Under the pieces are notes generated by a model. It was not told the origin of the DNA, did no database searches, and saw nothing but the letters and a program-made list of their open reading frames with translations. The position numbers and the translations under genes are program-made. DNA of 64,000 nt from Dama dama (lineage: Eukaryota; Chordata; Mammalia; Artiodactyla; Cervidae): the NCBI RefSeq assembly GCF_033118175.1, contig NC_083714.1, positions 8,060,001-8,124,000 of the forward strand, given 5' to 3'. Shown here in pieces: positions 40,456 through 56,580 of this stretch (position 1 is its first letter; each line of letters starts with the position of its first letter).

Positions 40456-42734
40456 GACCTGCTGTGTTGCTGTGTCCGGGACTCCCACGGGAGGAGGCTG
40501 GAGGCGGGAAGCTGGGCCCTGTGGGGCTCACAAACCACCCTTCTCTGTCCAGGAGTTTTTTCCTCCCAGAATTCTGCTTTCCTATCGCCTCCCACAGCCC
40601 AAAGTTTGTGCTGCGAGCTGTGGCCTTGGCAGTGAGCTGATCTAGGACCTGGTTTCCCCCAGAAGATCCCACAATGGCAGCCGGAATGCAGGGCACAGGC
40701 CAAAGGGGCCAAAGTTGCTGCTGACTCCCTGTGTGGAGGCCATGTTACCTCCCTCTTCTCCCTCACCACAGGACAGGGGGCAACCACCACCCTCTTTGGA
40801 CCGAGATCTCACAGCCCCTAGGACAGACCAGCATCACCGGAGCGACGCCCCTGTGGTCAGAGGGCACTGCTGGAGTAACTCCTGGCCTTGCTCTTTGTGC
40901 ACATGGGTCAGGGTCCCCAAATAAACAGTCCCACTGTTGGGTTGTGGTGCCAGGGCTAAGATGGTGGTGTAGCCAGGGGCAGGCAGGCAGCATCAGTCCT
41001 CAGTGCCAACCAGGACAAAGGCCCAGAGGGCCAAGTGGGGTGGCCAGGGCTTGGCACAGCCTCGGTGCCAGAGAAGACCAGTGAGGCTACTGCCCCACTG
41101 ACATGGATGGGGCTCGGACACTCCTCTGGTACCAAAATCCAGCAGGTAGGGATGGAAAGTGGTCAACGCACAGTTTGGGAAAAAAAACTAGAGACAATTC
41201 AAGTTTTAAAGACAGGACTGGGGGACTCAAGACCTCGAATCAAGTGCCCTGTTCCTCGGAGCCACATCACATTTATTTAGTGTCTTGGCAAACAAAGTAC
41301 TTGTGCTCTGATGAAGTCAGCCTCCTGTGTCCCTGGTCACATCTCCCATTTTATTACCTTAAACTATCTCTTATTTTCTTGTACAAGGGGTGTCACCTAG
41401 CTGGAAGTCATAGACCTGCATAGGCCTTGGGAAAACATCTTGGTGTGTGCACAAGCAGTATTCTGAACTTGTGCTGACCCAACGTTCCAAGGTCCACACT
41501 ATGTTTTTCCTTAGCTTAGCAGGGCATGACGACCCCAACTCATCAACCCGATGTACTTTTATTTGGGTTATGCTGTATTGCTATATTTTATTCTTTGCCC
41601 ATGGGGTTTTTCTCATGGCTTAGAACAACAGGCAGCTGACTATTATCCCCTGCACCTCTCCACTCAGGGCACACCATGGCACCTCACCCCGGTGCATGCT
41701 CCTTTGTCCCTGGTACCCTCTCTGTTGGAATCATGGGGTCTTGTGAGCATGGGGTCCTGTTGGTCCCTCACCATGCCAACTCTGACCTGACTCAGAGCCC
41801 AAGCACCTCATGCCTCCGAGGGGCCCGGATGGGGGTGGTGGGGGCAGGCAGAGGCCCAGGGAGAGTGGTGGGCACATGTAATTCAGGCTACAGCAGGGCG
41901 GGCAATGTCCAGGGGTGGGAAGATGTGGGCCAACTGTGGGGCAGAGAGTCTACCTGAGGGACTCCAGAGAGAAGTCACGGGGTGAGGAGCACCGCCCGCT
42001 TTCACCTCAGGGTTGCCCCATGACCGACGGCCATGTCTGAGGCTGGAACTTCAGAACCCTCCCCGGAGCAAAGCTCATCCTTGGCTAGGCATGTTACAGG
42101 AAGGCAGGGGAAAGCTGGGTAGAAAGGATACGCCAGGAATAATGATGGGCATCTGCAGCTGGGTGGCTGATACCAAGCCAGCTGGGACCCCAGCCGGGAC
42201 CGCCCCCCAAGCACGAGGTCACATGGGGGGCACACAGCGGCCACAGGGTGTGCTGACCTGCAGGGCGCCCATGGTCTCGTCGGGACAAGAACACGGCGCG
42301 CCAGGCTCCTGCCTCTGGGCTGCACGGATGAGGCAAGAGGCTGTTACATCTCCGGCAAACAGGGTGCCCCCCTCTGAAGCCCAAGCTTCCCCAAGCCCCC
42401 ATGGGAGTCCAGGGTCCAGGAAACGGCCCCTCCACATAATTCTTCCATTGGCTGAGCAAGAGGAGGAAGTTTGACCCGCCTTCTTCAGAGCACCCGATGT
42501 AATCGGACAGTCCGGAGAGGCAGACTGGGTGCTGGAAGGTCTGCCTGGAGAACTCTGGCTCTGAGGACCCTGCTCTTCACTTGCACATTTCCCGCCTGAC
42601 TGTCGAGTGGCATCTCTGGGGTGAAGAGGTCAGGGGCTGTGGAGCGAATTCCACAGAGAGAGGACTTGCCCGCCCTGTGGGGTCACAGGTCAGAGGGGTC
42701 TCAGCGTTCAGGCATTTCCAGCTGTCTCTTCTCT
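40456..42734. other. HCFC1-RENBP intergenic spacer
   Basis: No gene or clear repeat. Frames on both strands are unsupported. The AATAAA at 40920-40925 is not tied to a visible transcript. Confidence 0.5.
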
Positions 42735-42938
42735 TGGACTTCCCTGGTGGTTCAGACAGTAAAGAGTCTGCCTGCGATGCTGGAGACCTGGGTTCGATCC
42801 CTGGGTCAGGAATATCCCTGGAGAAGGGAATGGCACCCACTCCAGTGTTCTGGTCTGGAGATTCGCATGGACGTAGGAGCCTGGCGGGCTACAGTCTATG
42901 GGGTCGCCAAGAGTCAGAAGTGACTTCACTGTCACTTT
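42735..42938 (+). repeat. Bov-tA SINE upstream of RENBP
   Basis: Complete sense Bov-tA: GGACTTCCCTGGTGGTTCAG head, GGTTCGATCC B-box, CCACTCCAGTGTTCTGG body, end AGTCAGAAGTGACTTCAC. Confidence 0.92.
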
Positions 42939-43119
42939 TTCCTCTCCTGGGCACCTGGACTCATGCCCTGCCCCGGGGGGCCCCCCTCAGGCGGGGAGAC
43001 GTGGCTGGAGGAGGGAAGACAGCCCTGAGTTCCCTCTTTACCCCACCTCCCACCCCAATCCCAGAATGTCCTGCCAACTCACCCAGCACTTCCCACCAGG
43101 AGGGCATTAAGCGGAGGGC

Positions 43120-43371
43120 GCCCAGCAGAGGAGCTCTAGCGGCCTCAGCTTCCCTCGCGGGGGAGGGGGGGGGCGCGGAGGGTCCGCCCGGGGGGCGTGG
43201 CCGGAGGGGGGGGCATGGCCGTGAGCCAGCCAAGCCCCGCCCCCGCTGTGGGCTTGGCCCCCGGGCCAGGCGGAACCTAGCGGGGTAGAGGTGGGTGGTG
43301 CTAGGCTGGGTCAGCTGAGTGACAGTCACGCGACCGCACTCCGCTCCGTGTGGCTTCCTGGAGAGGGAGTG
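43120..43371 (+). promoter_or_regulatory. RENBP: RENBP promoter region and 5' UTR
   Basis: GC-rich block with G-runs (GGGGGAGGGGGGGGGCGCGG near 43160), GC boxes (CCCCGCCCC near 43237) and CpGs, directly before the ATG at 43372. The start site is not determinable from sequence. Confidence 0.6.
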
Positions 43372-46300
43372 ATGAGCCGGGGTCTCCGAGTGTGGCAGGC
43401 CAGTGCTGGGCGGCCCGGGCAAGGGGTGAGGGCTGGGGGTGGTCGGTGTTGTCCTGGAGGAGGCCGTCCAGGACGGGGGGCGGGGACGGGGGGGGTTCAG
43501 TCCCAGGGCCCATCTTGGTCAGGAGGGCAGACCTGCCTCGGGGGGCGCGGGGGGGGGGAGCTTCCCGAGGCTCCGAGTCAGGCAGCCCTAGGGGGCCACT
43601 CGAGCCTGGGGTGACCTGCGGCCCCGGGGAGTCCACCGACGGGACGGGCACCCGAGAAGACGGGCGGCCTGTAGGGGAGCCGTGTCTCCAAGTCTCTGTC
43701 CACAGGACATGGAGAAGGAACAAGAGACGCTGCGGGCCTGGAAAGAGCGCGTGGCGCGCGAGCTGGATCGCGTGGTGGCTTTCTGGCTGGAGCACTCCCA
43801 CGACCAGGAACAGGGGTGCGCGCCTCGCCCTTCTGGGGGCCTTGGACTGGGTTCTTCGCTCCTCTGGAGCCCCTGTACCTCACTCTGGACTGACTGCCAT
43901 ATGTGGGGCGCCGCCCCCAGCCCCCGCCCCCACCCCCATCCCCGCGAACTCGGCTAATGTCAGCGTGTCCCGCAGGGGCTTCTTCACGTGCCTTGGCCGC
44001 GACGGGCGGGTGTACGATGACCTCAAGTACGTCTGGCTGCAGGGGAGGCAGGTACGGACGAGGCGTGCCCGGGGGCGCCCGGGACTGGAACCGGCGCGCT
44101 GGGTCCTGCCTGAGTTCGCACACCGGTCAGGGATCGCGGGCTCACCGCCCTCCTTCCCACGGCCCTGAGGACGGCGGCTCCCCACTTGAGCCACGACCCC
44201 TCCGCTCCCCCCCTCCCGCCCCAACCCAGGTGTGGATGTACTGTCGCTTGTACCGCCAGTTTGAGCGCTTCCGCCGCCCGGAGCTTTTGAATGCAGCTAA
44301 AGCAGGTGCCCTCCCTCCCCGTCCCCGTCTCCCCAGAGGCCACTCTCGGTGATCCCCGCAGCCGCGCGGTACTCCCAGTTGCCTGCTTGCCAGCCGGCTC
44401 TGGAAGCCCCCCCAGGGCGCCCAGTGCCCACTGATGGGGAGGAAGGCACCGTCTGGGGCATCCCCAACGCGCCTTCCAGCGCACCACCTTCCTGACCACC
44501 AGGTGGCGAGTTTTTGCTGCGTTATGCCCAAGTGGCACCTCCTGCAAAGAAGTGTGCCTTTGTGCTGACCAGGGACGGCCGCCCAGTCAAGGTGCAGCGG
44601 ACCATCTTCAGCGAGTGTTTCTACACCATGGCCATGAACGAGCTGTGGAGGGTGACGGGGGACGCGCGGTACCAGGTGTGGGGGAGGGTGGGCACGCTGT
44701 ACATCTCCGTCCCCTCACCTTCGCTGGCTCCTGGCACCTGGGTGCGGGCCAGATCTGTCCTTAACATCAGTCCTTTCTCTGGGCCCACAGGGCGCAGGGC
44801 TGCCAGTCACGCCCACTGTTACTGCTGTTACTGTCACTTTGTGTCCTCCCTCCCCCAGAGGCCCTCCCCCAACAACCCCCACAGGGGCCCTGGGCACCGT
44901 TCAGTTCAGTTCAGTGGCTCAGTCGTGTCCGACTCTTTGCAACCCCATGGACTGCACCATGCCAGGCCTCCCTGTCCATCTCCAACTCCCGGAGTTTACT
45001 CAAACTCATGTAAATCGAGTTGGTGATGCCATCCAACTATCCACTCCTGTGTCGTCCCCCTCTCCTCCCGCCTTCAATCTTTCCCAGCATCAGGGTATTT
45101 TCTAATGAGTTGGTTCTTCGCATCAGGTGGCCAAAAGTACTGGAGTTTCAGCTTCAGGATCAGTCCTTCTAATAAATATTCAGGACTGATTTTCTTTAGG
45201 ATGGGCACAGAGGTGTTACCAAACCAGACTTGGGCCCATGTGCGGTGAAGGCAATCCACTGACACCAGGTGGTGGGGAAGGAAAGTACAGCATTTATTCC
45301 AAAGGGACAGGGTAGGTCCTGCTCAAAACACCTTTCAGAGAAGGGTTTAGGGCAAAATCAAGGAGGAGGTCGAAGGGCACCTGATCGGCTTAGGAACATT
45401 CTTCTGATTGGCTGGTGGTGAGATAACCAGGAGGGAGTTACATGATCCACTTTCTGGTACCAATGGTCTGTGCTCTATGTGCCACTGGGCATCATGTACT
45501 TAAGTTCTTCCCCCTGGTGGGTGTTTTAGTTATGTGCAAAACAGCTCAAGGATACAACTCAGGATTTTATTTCTGGCTCTTGGGGAAGACTTTAGTCTAA
45601 ACTCATTGTTTTGTCTTGCTTATCTGTTTTCCTTTGTTTCTGCATTTCCTCACTTCTCTGATTAAATATGCTCCTTGGAACTTGGAAAGGCCTAGGAGGC
45701 TAAAGCTTTTCAACAAACAAGAAGTGGGGGACCCTGGGGGATCAATTGCCTGCACCCCCCAGGTTCTGCAGGGTCCTGCCCAGAGAGACCAGCCCTGCCC
45801 TGGCTAAGAGGGTGCTCCTCCCTGGCCCCATCATCTTTCAAAGCTGACCTCACTGCCTGGGCACGGTCTGCAACCCCCAGCCCAGGAGCCCTAGCACCCA
45901 GCCTGGGGCCAGGCCTTGGTAGGGGTGTCCTAGGAGCTCAGCCCAGGGGACCTGGGCGGAACAGACTGGATGGGCTGCAGCCTCAGCCTGGGTCTCCCCT
46001 CCCCCCTCCCCCCGCAGAGCGAAGCCATGGAGATGATGGATCAGATCGTGAGCTGGGTGCGGGAGGACCCCTCCGGGCTGGGCCGGCCCCAGCTCCCTGG
46101 GGCTCCGGCCTCGGAATCCATGGCAGTGCCCATGATGCTGCTCAACCTGGTGGAGCAACTCGGGGAGGCGGACGAGGAGCTGGCAGGCATCTCCGCGGAG
46201 CTGGGGGACTGGTGTGCTCAGAGGATTCTGCAACACGTGCAGGTGGGGGCAGGAGGTAGACACTGGTTGCCAGACCAGTCCTGGGGGGCTGGGGCACAGG

Positions 46301-49300
46301 GTGACCACCATTCCCCACCCCCAGGCCCACACCCACCCCCGAGCTCAGTCGTCTCCAATTCTTTCTGACCCTATGGACTGTAGCCCACCAGGCTCCTCGG
46401 TCCATGGGAATTCTCCCAGGTCAGAATACTGGAGTGGGTTGCCATGCCCTCCTCCAGGGGATCTTCCCCACCCAGGGATTGAACCCAGGTCTGCCGCACA
46501 TTGCAGGCAGATTCTTTACCATCTGAGCCACCAGGGAAGCCCACTCATGAGCTAGGGGTCTATTTTACAGATGGGGAGACACAGGGAGGTGTGGCCCAGA
46601 ACCCTTGGAAAGGGTGGGGGAGGACCCCAGGGATCCAGGTGGGGGTGAGGACAGGAGGGTGGGGTCCAGACCCCCAGGCCCATCAAGGAGCTCGAAACCC
46701 AGACCCAGCTTCTTCCCAGGCCTCTGGACAGCCAGGTCGGCCCAATCTCAGTCTCCCCATTCAGTGTCTTCTGGGGCCCAGGCCCAAAGCAAGTTCCAGA
46801 CCCTTGGGAGGGAATCAGCTCCTCAAAGCCCCTCGCCCACCCCTGCCAGCCCACCCAAGCCTGCAGATGGGGAGGGAGGGGGCAGAGGTGGGTGCTGAAT
46901 GCTGAACCCCCTTCTGCTCCTCCCTCTGCAGAGGGGTGGGCAGGCTGTGCTGGAGAATGTGTCAGAGGATGGTGAGGAACTCTCAGGCTGCTTGGGGAGA
47001 CACCAGAACCCAGGTGAGGGGTTGGGTGGGCTTCAGATGTGGGAACTGCCTGCCTCCCTCCACACTGGGCACTGAGGACCTGGCAGAGAAGCAGGGATGG
47101 GCCTGCCATGCTGGGGGCACGGCTCAAAGCAGCCCCCCACTGCTGGCAAGAGAGGAAGGGAGTTAGCATGCAGCGCAGGGGGCTGGAGCCCCCTACCTGG
47201 GGGAGACCACACTACCTGCCTTACCCTGAGCCCTTACCAGGCCACGCGCTGGAGGCTGGCTGGTTCCTGCTCCGTTATGCCATCCGAAGAGGTGATGCCA
47301 AACTTCAAGCCCACGTGATCGACAAGTTCCTACTATTGCCTTTCCACTCTGGATGGGACCCTGAGCATGGTGGCCTCTTCTACTTCCAGGATGCTGATGG
47401 CCTCTGCCCCACCCAGGTGGGAATGTGCCCAGGGCTGTCCTCAACCCATTTTACAGAGGAGGGGGGCCCAGGGAGACCCCAGTGGTCCTCAAGCTCACAC
47501 ACACAAGGAGACACATGTCCCTCCATTTTGGAAAGGCTCACTGGGTGATTCTAAGCCATCAGCAGTGGGGGCAGATTTGGTCCCTTATGTCTGTGTGATT
47601 ATACCTTGATCCCACTGAGGTCCACAGAAGGTGGCTGAGTTGGCCACCGGCAGGAGCTGATTGTCCAAGGGGCTCTAGACAGACCAATGAGACAGCCAGG
47701 GTTTGGATTCCAGGGCTCAAGGGGAGGCTGGCCCAGACCTGCCCTTCCGGCTCAAGAAGCTAGTGCCAATCTGCTGGGCAGTCAAGGCCTCCATAGTCGT
47801 CCATGCCACAATGAAGCTCCAAGTGCCTGGGCCGGATGGAGTCTTAGCCAGGGCCTGAATGATGGGGGTGACCTTCCTGCTGAGAGGGGTGGCGGAGGGT
47901 GGTACCCAGGCTTCCAGATGCCTCCTCTCTGCTCCCAGCTGGAGTGGGCCATGAAGCTCTGGTGGCCACACAGTGAAGCCATGATCGCCTTCCTCATGGG
48001 CTACAGTGAGACTGGGGACCCCGCCTTGCTGCGCATCTTCTACCAGGTGGCCGAGTACACCTTCCGCCGGGTAAGTGCTGCTTCTTGGTCTCAGCAAAGG
48101 TGTGGAGACTGCAGACTGGGCGGGGAGGGCGAGTCTTCCTACACATCCCCCGCTTGCCCCTCAGCAGACATGGAGGTCCCGGCCCCAGTACCCTCTGTTG
48201 AGTCAACAGAGCAGCCCCTTCCCCACTGGAGCTCACATTTTGCTGGCAGTGGGACTGACCATAAACAAGTAAACAAGCAAACAGAGATGGGGATGAGAGC
48301 TCTGGGAAATACAGCAAGGTCAGGGGGCTAGGGGGGTGCTGATGGGAAGGAAAAAAGCTGGAAGGGGTGCTCAGCAAAGAGGGGTCAACCTGACTCTGGG
48401 GTTCAAGGGTGCCGGGGCTTTGGGAGGGGAGGCCATAGGGCCCCAGGCCAAGGCAGGGAGATGGCGTGGTGGCTGTCATCCTGGCCAGTGAGCGGGGGCC
48501 TGACCTGGGGTGGAAGATGCAACAGGAGCAGGGCTCAGAGTCTGGTTGAATGGGAGAAGTCTGAACTGGCCACAAGTGTCTGAGTGTCATAAGAATATAG
48601 ATGATATATACTGAGAGCCACAAGGCAAGGTGAGCTTTGAGGACAGAAAGAAAAGAGAAGAGGGAATAGGAGGGCCCAGCAAAGGAGACAAGAATCAGTT
48701 GTGAGGCAGGAAGGAAGCCAGGGACACCCCCCACCACTAGAGGCCTGAGTGTAATGAGTGGAGTGATGACCTGTGCCAGCCATGGCTGAGAGGCACCTTG
48801 GGGGCTGAGCCTGAATGAAGGAAAATTCCCAATGTGTTTCGAAAGCCACAACTCACTCCATCAGTAAACCCTAGTACAGGAGGGATTACAACAGGGGGTC
48901 TTACTTGGTGGTCTGTGGGTTTTGTGACCTGGGAGAAAACTCTATCTTTCTTTACGCTAACCTCTAACCGAAATCCGGTATTTGCTTCCATCATGAATGA
49001 AAGCACAGTGGTATTAGCAGTGTCTGACTTCATCACCAGTAGACATCCCAAATGTGTTCATGTTACATTGTAGTTCAAGGGGCATCTCCCAGTATTGCAC
49101 ACACTCATCATTACTTCCAAACACAACAGTCACAAGACCCGGGGTGATGTATGTTAATACTGAATGCATTCAAAAGAACCTGTGTTCGAGGCCATCGGGG
49201 TTAACTGCATAAAGTGAAATTTAAGGAATAAATTGTCAAGAAAGAGAGATGGCCATCGAACAATCAGGAAACTTATAAACAGATCAGTCATTATGCACTG

Positions 49301-50862
49301 ATCATCATAACAGAAGACAGGAAATTCAGACATCCACAGAAATGCTGGACAGGAAAACAGTTCAATCTGTCCGTGTCAGATCAAATAGTTGAATAATAAG
49401 TGAGGACATGAGCAGTGTCACTGGAAAGATAGAATGAATAGATATAGAACTAGTGTTACCTGCTATGAAGAGGAGTAGACCTATTCACAGGTCGACATTT
49501 AAAAAGACATTTTTATAGTGTACTTCAGTGTCACTGACTTCTTCCACAGTCCTTCTGAGAAGGGATTCCACTCAGGTCTCTATCTGGGGAGGAAAGAGAA
49601 GGGTCTAGGCCAGGGCTTTGGAGTCTACCCTGGAGCATCTGCAAGGAACTGTGGGCAAGAGAGAAGAAAGAAATTCGGAATGGGTCAACACAGCTGCTGG
49701 GCAGGGTCAGGCTTCAGAGGGCTCCAAGGGAGAGGGAGATGTGTTTGGGACCTGTGACAAGCAAGGCTGGAGTCAGCTCAGTGCTAGATATCTACAATCT
49801 CATCAACTGGAAGACAGGCCTGTGAAGCGGAGAACAGGAACTCAAAGGGAATCATCTGTTAGAAAGTTACATGACAGGTCAGCACTTCTATTCTCTTTCT
49901 TTAAATCAATTCTGTTGAAGTGCAATGAATATTTTAAGTATCCATTTTAAGTATTCAGTTCACTGAGATATAGCAATGTATATATCTGTGTTTAGTACCT
50001 AAGTTGTATCTGACTCTTGTGGCCCAATGGACTGCAGCCTGCCAGGCTCCTCTGTTCATGGGATTTCCCAGGCAAGAATACTGGAATGGGTTGCCATTTC
50101 CTTCTCCAGGGGATTTTCCCGATCCAGGGATCCAACCCAGGTCTCCTGCATTGGCAAGCAGGTTCTTTTGCACAGAGCCACCAGGGAAGTCCCATATATA
50201 TCTGTATAACTACCAGCATACTCAAGATACGGAACTGTTCCATCATACCCAAGCAGGGTTCTTTATTCCATCTTGCAAGGTTTCATCTCACAGTCAGCAG
50301 CCCCTTTCCAAAGTGGGGTATCTAGGTGCCCACTTCGGCTGCAGAAAAAGGAAAAGAGAAAGCCCTTTGTGTTCATATTTGTCCAGGACACGGGATCTAA
50401 CAGCACTGGTTCTGTAGTTACGGTATCTGGGATCTGCCTGGGCTCTGATCCCGGGTAGCGCTTTAGTGGGACGGGTGAACACTTATTCCCCAGGCGTTTG
50501 GCATCTGGGCAGCTCCTGCCAGCGCTGCCTGTCACTGCCTTGTTATTGCAGTTTCGCGATCCAGAGTATGGGGAATGGTTTGGCTACCTGAACCGAGATG
50601 GGAAGGTCGCCCTCACTATCAAGGGGGGTCCTTTCAAAGGTGAGTGGGGGACAGGGCGGAGCCGCAGGGGCTCAGGGCACTTGGCTGTCCCTAGCCCTCC
50701 CAACCCGCTGTCCCGCCTCTCCCCGTAGGCTGCTTCCACGTGCCGCGGTGCCTGGCCATGTGCGAGGAGATGCTGAACGACCTGCTGAGCCGTCTCGCTC
50801 CTGCCTCGGCCCTCAGCGCCCGGCCTCCGCCCGCTGGTCCCGCCCGCCCGGGTGCAGAATAA
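43372..50862 (+). CDS. RENBP: N-acylglucosamine 2-epimerase (renin-binding protein)
   Basis: Cytosolic (alpha/alpha)6-barrel enzyme interconverting N-acetylglucosamine and N-acetylmannosamine; it also binds renin. Coding exons: 43372-43425, 43706-43815, 43976-44051, 44230-44305, 44503-44675, 46018-46242, 46932-47013, 47241-47416, 47939-48070, 50552-50639, 50729-50862, giving 441 residues in frame. Conserved segments include [112 protein letters not shown] and [16 protein letters not shown], the last holding the Cys and His of the active-site region. The leucine-rich stretch [20 protein letters not shown] is the described leucine-zipper region. The 18-residue product of exon 1 differs from the shorter human N terminus. 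A second in-frame ATG at 43709 (MEKEQETL) aligns with the conserved enzyme start and may be used. The C-terminal tail is Pro/Ala-rich and variable. Confidence 0.97.
44898..45213 (-). repeat. BovB-derived SINE (ART2A-like), minus strand
   Basis: In RENBP intron 5. Begins GTTCAGTTCAGTTCAGTGGC and continues CTCAGTCGTGTCCGACTC, TTGGTGATGCCATCCAACTA, ATGAGTTGGTTCTTCGCATC, ending TTCTTTAGGATGGG, the familiar antisense of the BovB-related ruminant SINE. It is cut short where the LTR begins. Confidence 0.85.
45214..45754 (-). mobile_element. Solo retroviral-type LTR, minus strand
   Basis: Read on the minus strand, this roughly 540 bp block starts TGCAGG, has a CCAAT box (complement of ATTGG at 45407-45411), an AATAAA signal (complement of 45293-45298) about 80 bp before its end, and finishes GGTAACA. 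These fit a class I endogenous retrovirus LTR. No coding sequence is attached and no second LTR is seen in the intron. The left border (45214) is sharp against the BovB SINE; the right border is approximate and I found no target duplication. Confidence 0.6.
46340..46542 (-). repeat. Bov-tA SINE in RENBP intron 6, minus strand
   Basis: Antisense Bov-tA, from GAGCTCAGTCGTCTCC through GAATACTGGAGTGGGTTGCC to the tRNA-like head at ATCTGAGCCACCAGGGAAGC. Confidence 0.92.
48071..49991 (+). other. RENBP: RENBP intron 9, left part
   Basis: Intron 9 runs 48071-50551, the largest in the gene. Its left 1.9 kb is AT-richer with no exon-like frame and no repeat I can name. The segment around 48750-49500 looks like interspersed-repeat relic but I cannot place it in a family. 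Confidence 0.5.
49992..50194 (-). repeat. Bov-tA SINE in RENBP intron 9, minus strand
   Basis: Antisense Bov-tA: AAGTTGTATCTGACTC, CAATGGACTGCAGCCTGCC, GAATACTGGAATGGGTTGCC, with the head at GAGCCACCAGGGAAGTCCC. Confidence 0.92.
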
Positions 50863-50863
50863 A
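50858..50863 (+). terminator. RENBP: RENBP poly(A) signal overlapping the stop codon
   Basis: The final codons read GCA GAA TAA A, so AATAAA spans 50858-50863 and contains the TAA stop at 50860-50862. A GT-rich stretch (CTGTCTGCGTGTGTGAGC) follows within 20-35 bases as expected for a downstream element. This implies a 3' UTR of only about 15-25 bases. Confidence 0.85.
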
Positions 50864-50889
50864 ACGAAGCCTATTACACTGTCTGCGTG

Positions 50890-51303
50890 TGTGAGCTTCC
50901 GTGGGGTTGCGGGAGTGGGGGTAACGCCCGCCGCCTTTGGCTGGAGAGCACCTGCTCGCCCGGCCAGTGACCCACCCGGAGCTCTGGAACCTCCTACCTT
51001 GACAAGAGGCCCGCCCCGCGCCGGGGCTCGCCCGGCCATTGGCCCGCCCCGCATAGACGCCCCGCCCTGCTCTTGGAGCTCCCTGCGCATTGGCCAAACA
51101 CCCAGGAGGGTGGGTCCGACAGTGCGCCACTTCCGGCCGGTGGCCGGGCCAGGCGCGCACCGCCTCTTCCGCCGCCGCCCCCGCGATCCGGGACCTAGCT
51201 CCAGCCCTAGCCGTGGCCTGGCAGCCCCGGTGTTGCTCCGGAGCGTGGCGGCAGCTGACTGCGCGTTCACGACCCGCTGGGAGCCGCGAGCCTCGCCGCC
51301 GTT
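50890..51303 (+). promoter_or_regulatory. NAA10: NAA10 CpG-island promoter
   Basis: The whole spacer between the RENBP poly(A) region and the NAA10 ATG is about 410 bp and CpG-rich. It carries ATTGG (inverted CCAAT) boxes at 51038-51042 and 51089-51093, an ETS site ACTTCCGG at 51129-51136 and GC boxes. No TATA box. The island extends into NAA10 intron 1. Confidence 0.8.
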
Positions 51304-55791
<4,488 letters not shown>

Positions 55792-55856
55792 AGCCCGTAC
55801 CTGCACCCCTCCCTGTCCTGGCCTGCCCATCCCATCCTCACTGCAAGAGGTTTCAC

Positions 55857-55862
55857 AATAAA
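55857..55862 (+). terminator. NAA10: NAA10 poly(A) signal
   Basis: AATAAA 66 bases after the NAA10 stop, followed by a GT-rich stretch (TTCACGTGTGCGAGTGTG). It gives a very short 3' UTR of roughly 85-90 bases. Confidence 0.9.
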
Positions 55863-55879
55863 CTTCACCCAGTGGCCTT

Positions 55880-56568
55880 GGGGAGTTCACGTGTGCGAGT
55901 GTGCACCTTTTGGGTGGTGTGTGGATGCCCCACTCTGGCTCTTGTGTTCCTCTGGACGTGGACCTCACAGCCTTTTGGCACAGTGTGTCCTGCAAGCCCT
56001 CCTAGAAGGGAAGAGCTTTGTCAGGGCTTTGGAGAGGTCTGATGGCTTGGAGCCATCTTTGGGTCTGGGAGGGTGGGGGAAAGAGACCCTGGAGTTCTGG
56101 AAGCCTTCTGAGCCTTGCTGTGCTGCTGCCCTGCCAGGCTCCAGATGTGGGAGTTCAGCTGCTCATTGACCTTACCTACCATCTCAGTAGTGACCCAACC
56201 AGCTCCCCAGTTCCCCAAGCCCTGGCAAGTGTCCTTGATTCCTCCCTCCCCTGCAAACTAAAAGGTCTGCCAATTTTGTGTGTTTGATCACTGTGATACC
56301 CCTTGAATCTCCTTCCTAACGGTTTTAGATTCACAGAGGTGAGCAGATAGTACAGGGTTTCTGTGGATGCACGCCCCCCCCCCCCAGTTTCCACTATTAA
56401 TAACATTTTTACCTTTCTTCTTTTTAATTGGAGGCTAATTACTTTATTATTAATAACATTTTGTATTCTTACATTTGACCCAATACTGATACATTATAAC
56501 TATAGTTCAGGGTTTACATTTCCTTCTGCATTGTACACTCTGGGTTTTGACAAATAACATCATGTCAT
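55880..56568. other. NAA10-ARHGAP4 spacer, left part
   Basis: No gene seen. An AT-rich stretch at about 56320-56560 may be an old LINE fragment. A short C-run lies at 56374-56385. Confidence 0.45.
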
Positions 56569-56580
56569 TTCATGCAGAAT

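Noticed and set aside
42735..42938. tRNA-like sequence with a B-box
   Set aside because: It is the head of a Bov-tA SINE, as are the other tRNA-like hits in the window; no functional tRNA gene is seen.
43350..44168. A 272-residue plus-strand frame at the RENBP 5' end
   Set aside because: It reads through RENBP introns 1-3. Only the spliced segments match the epimerase.
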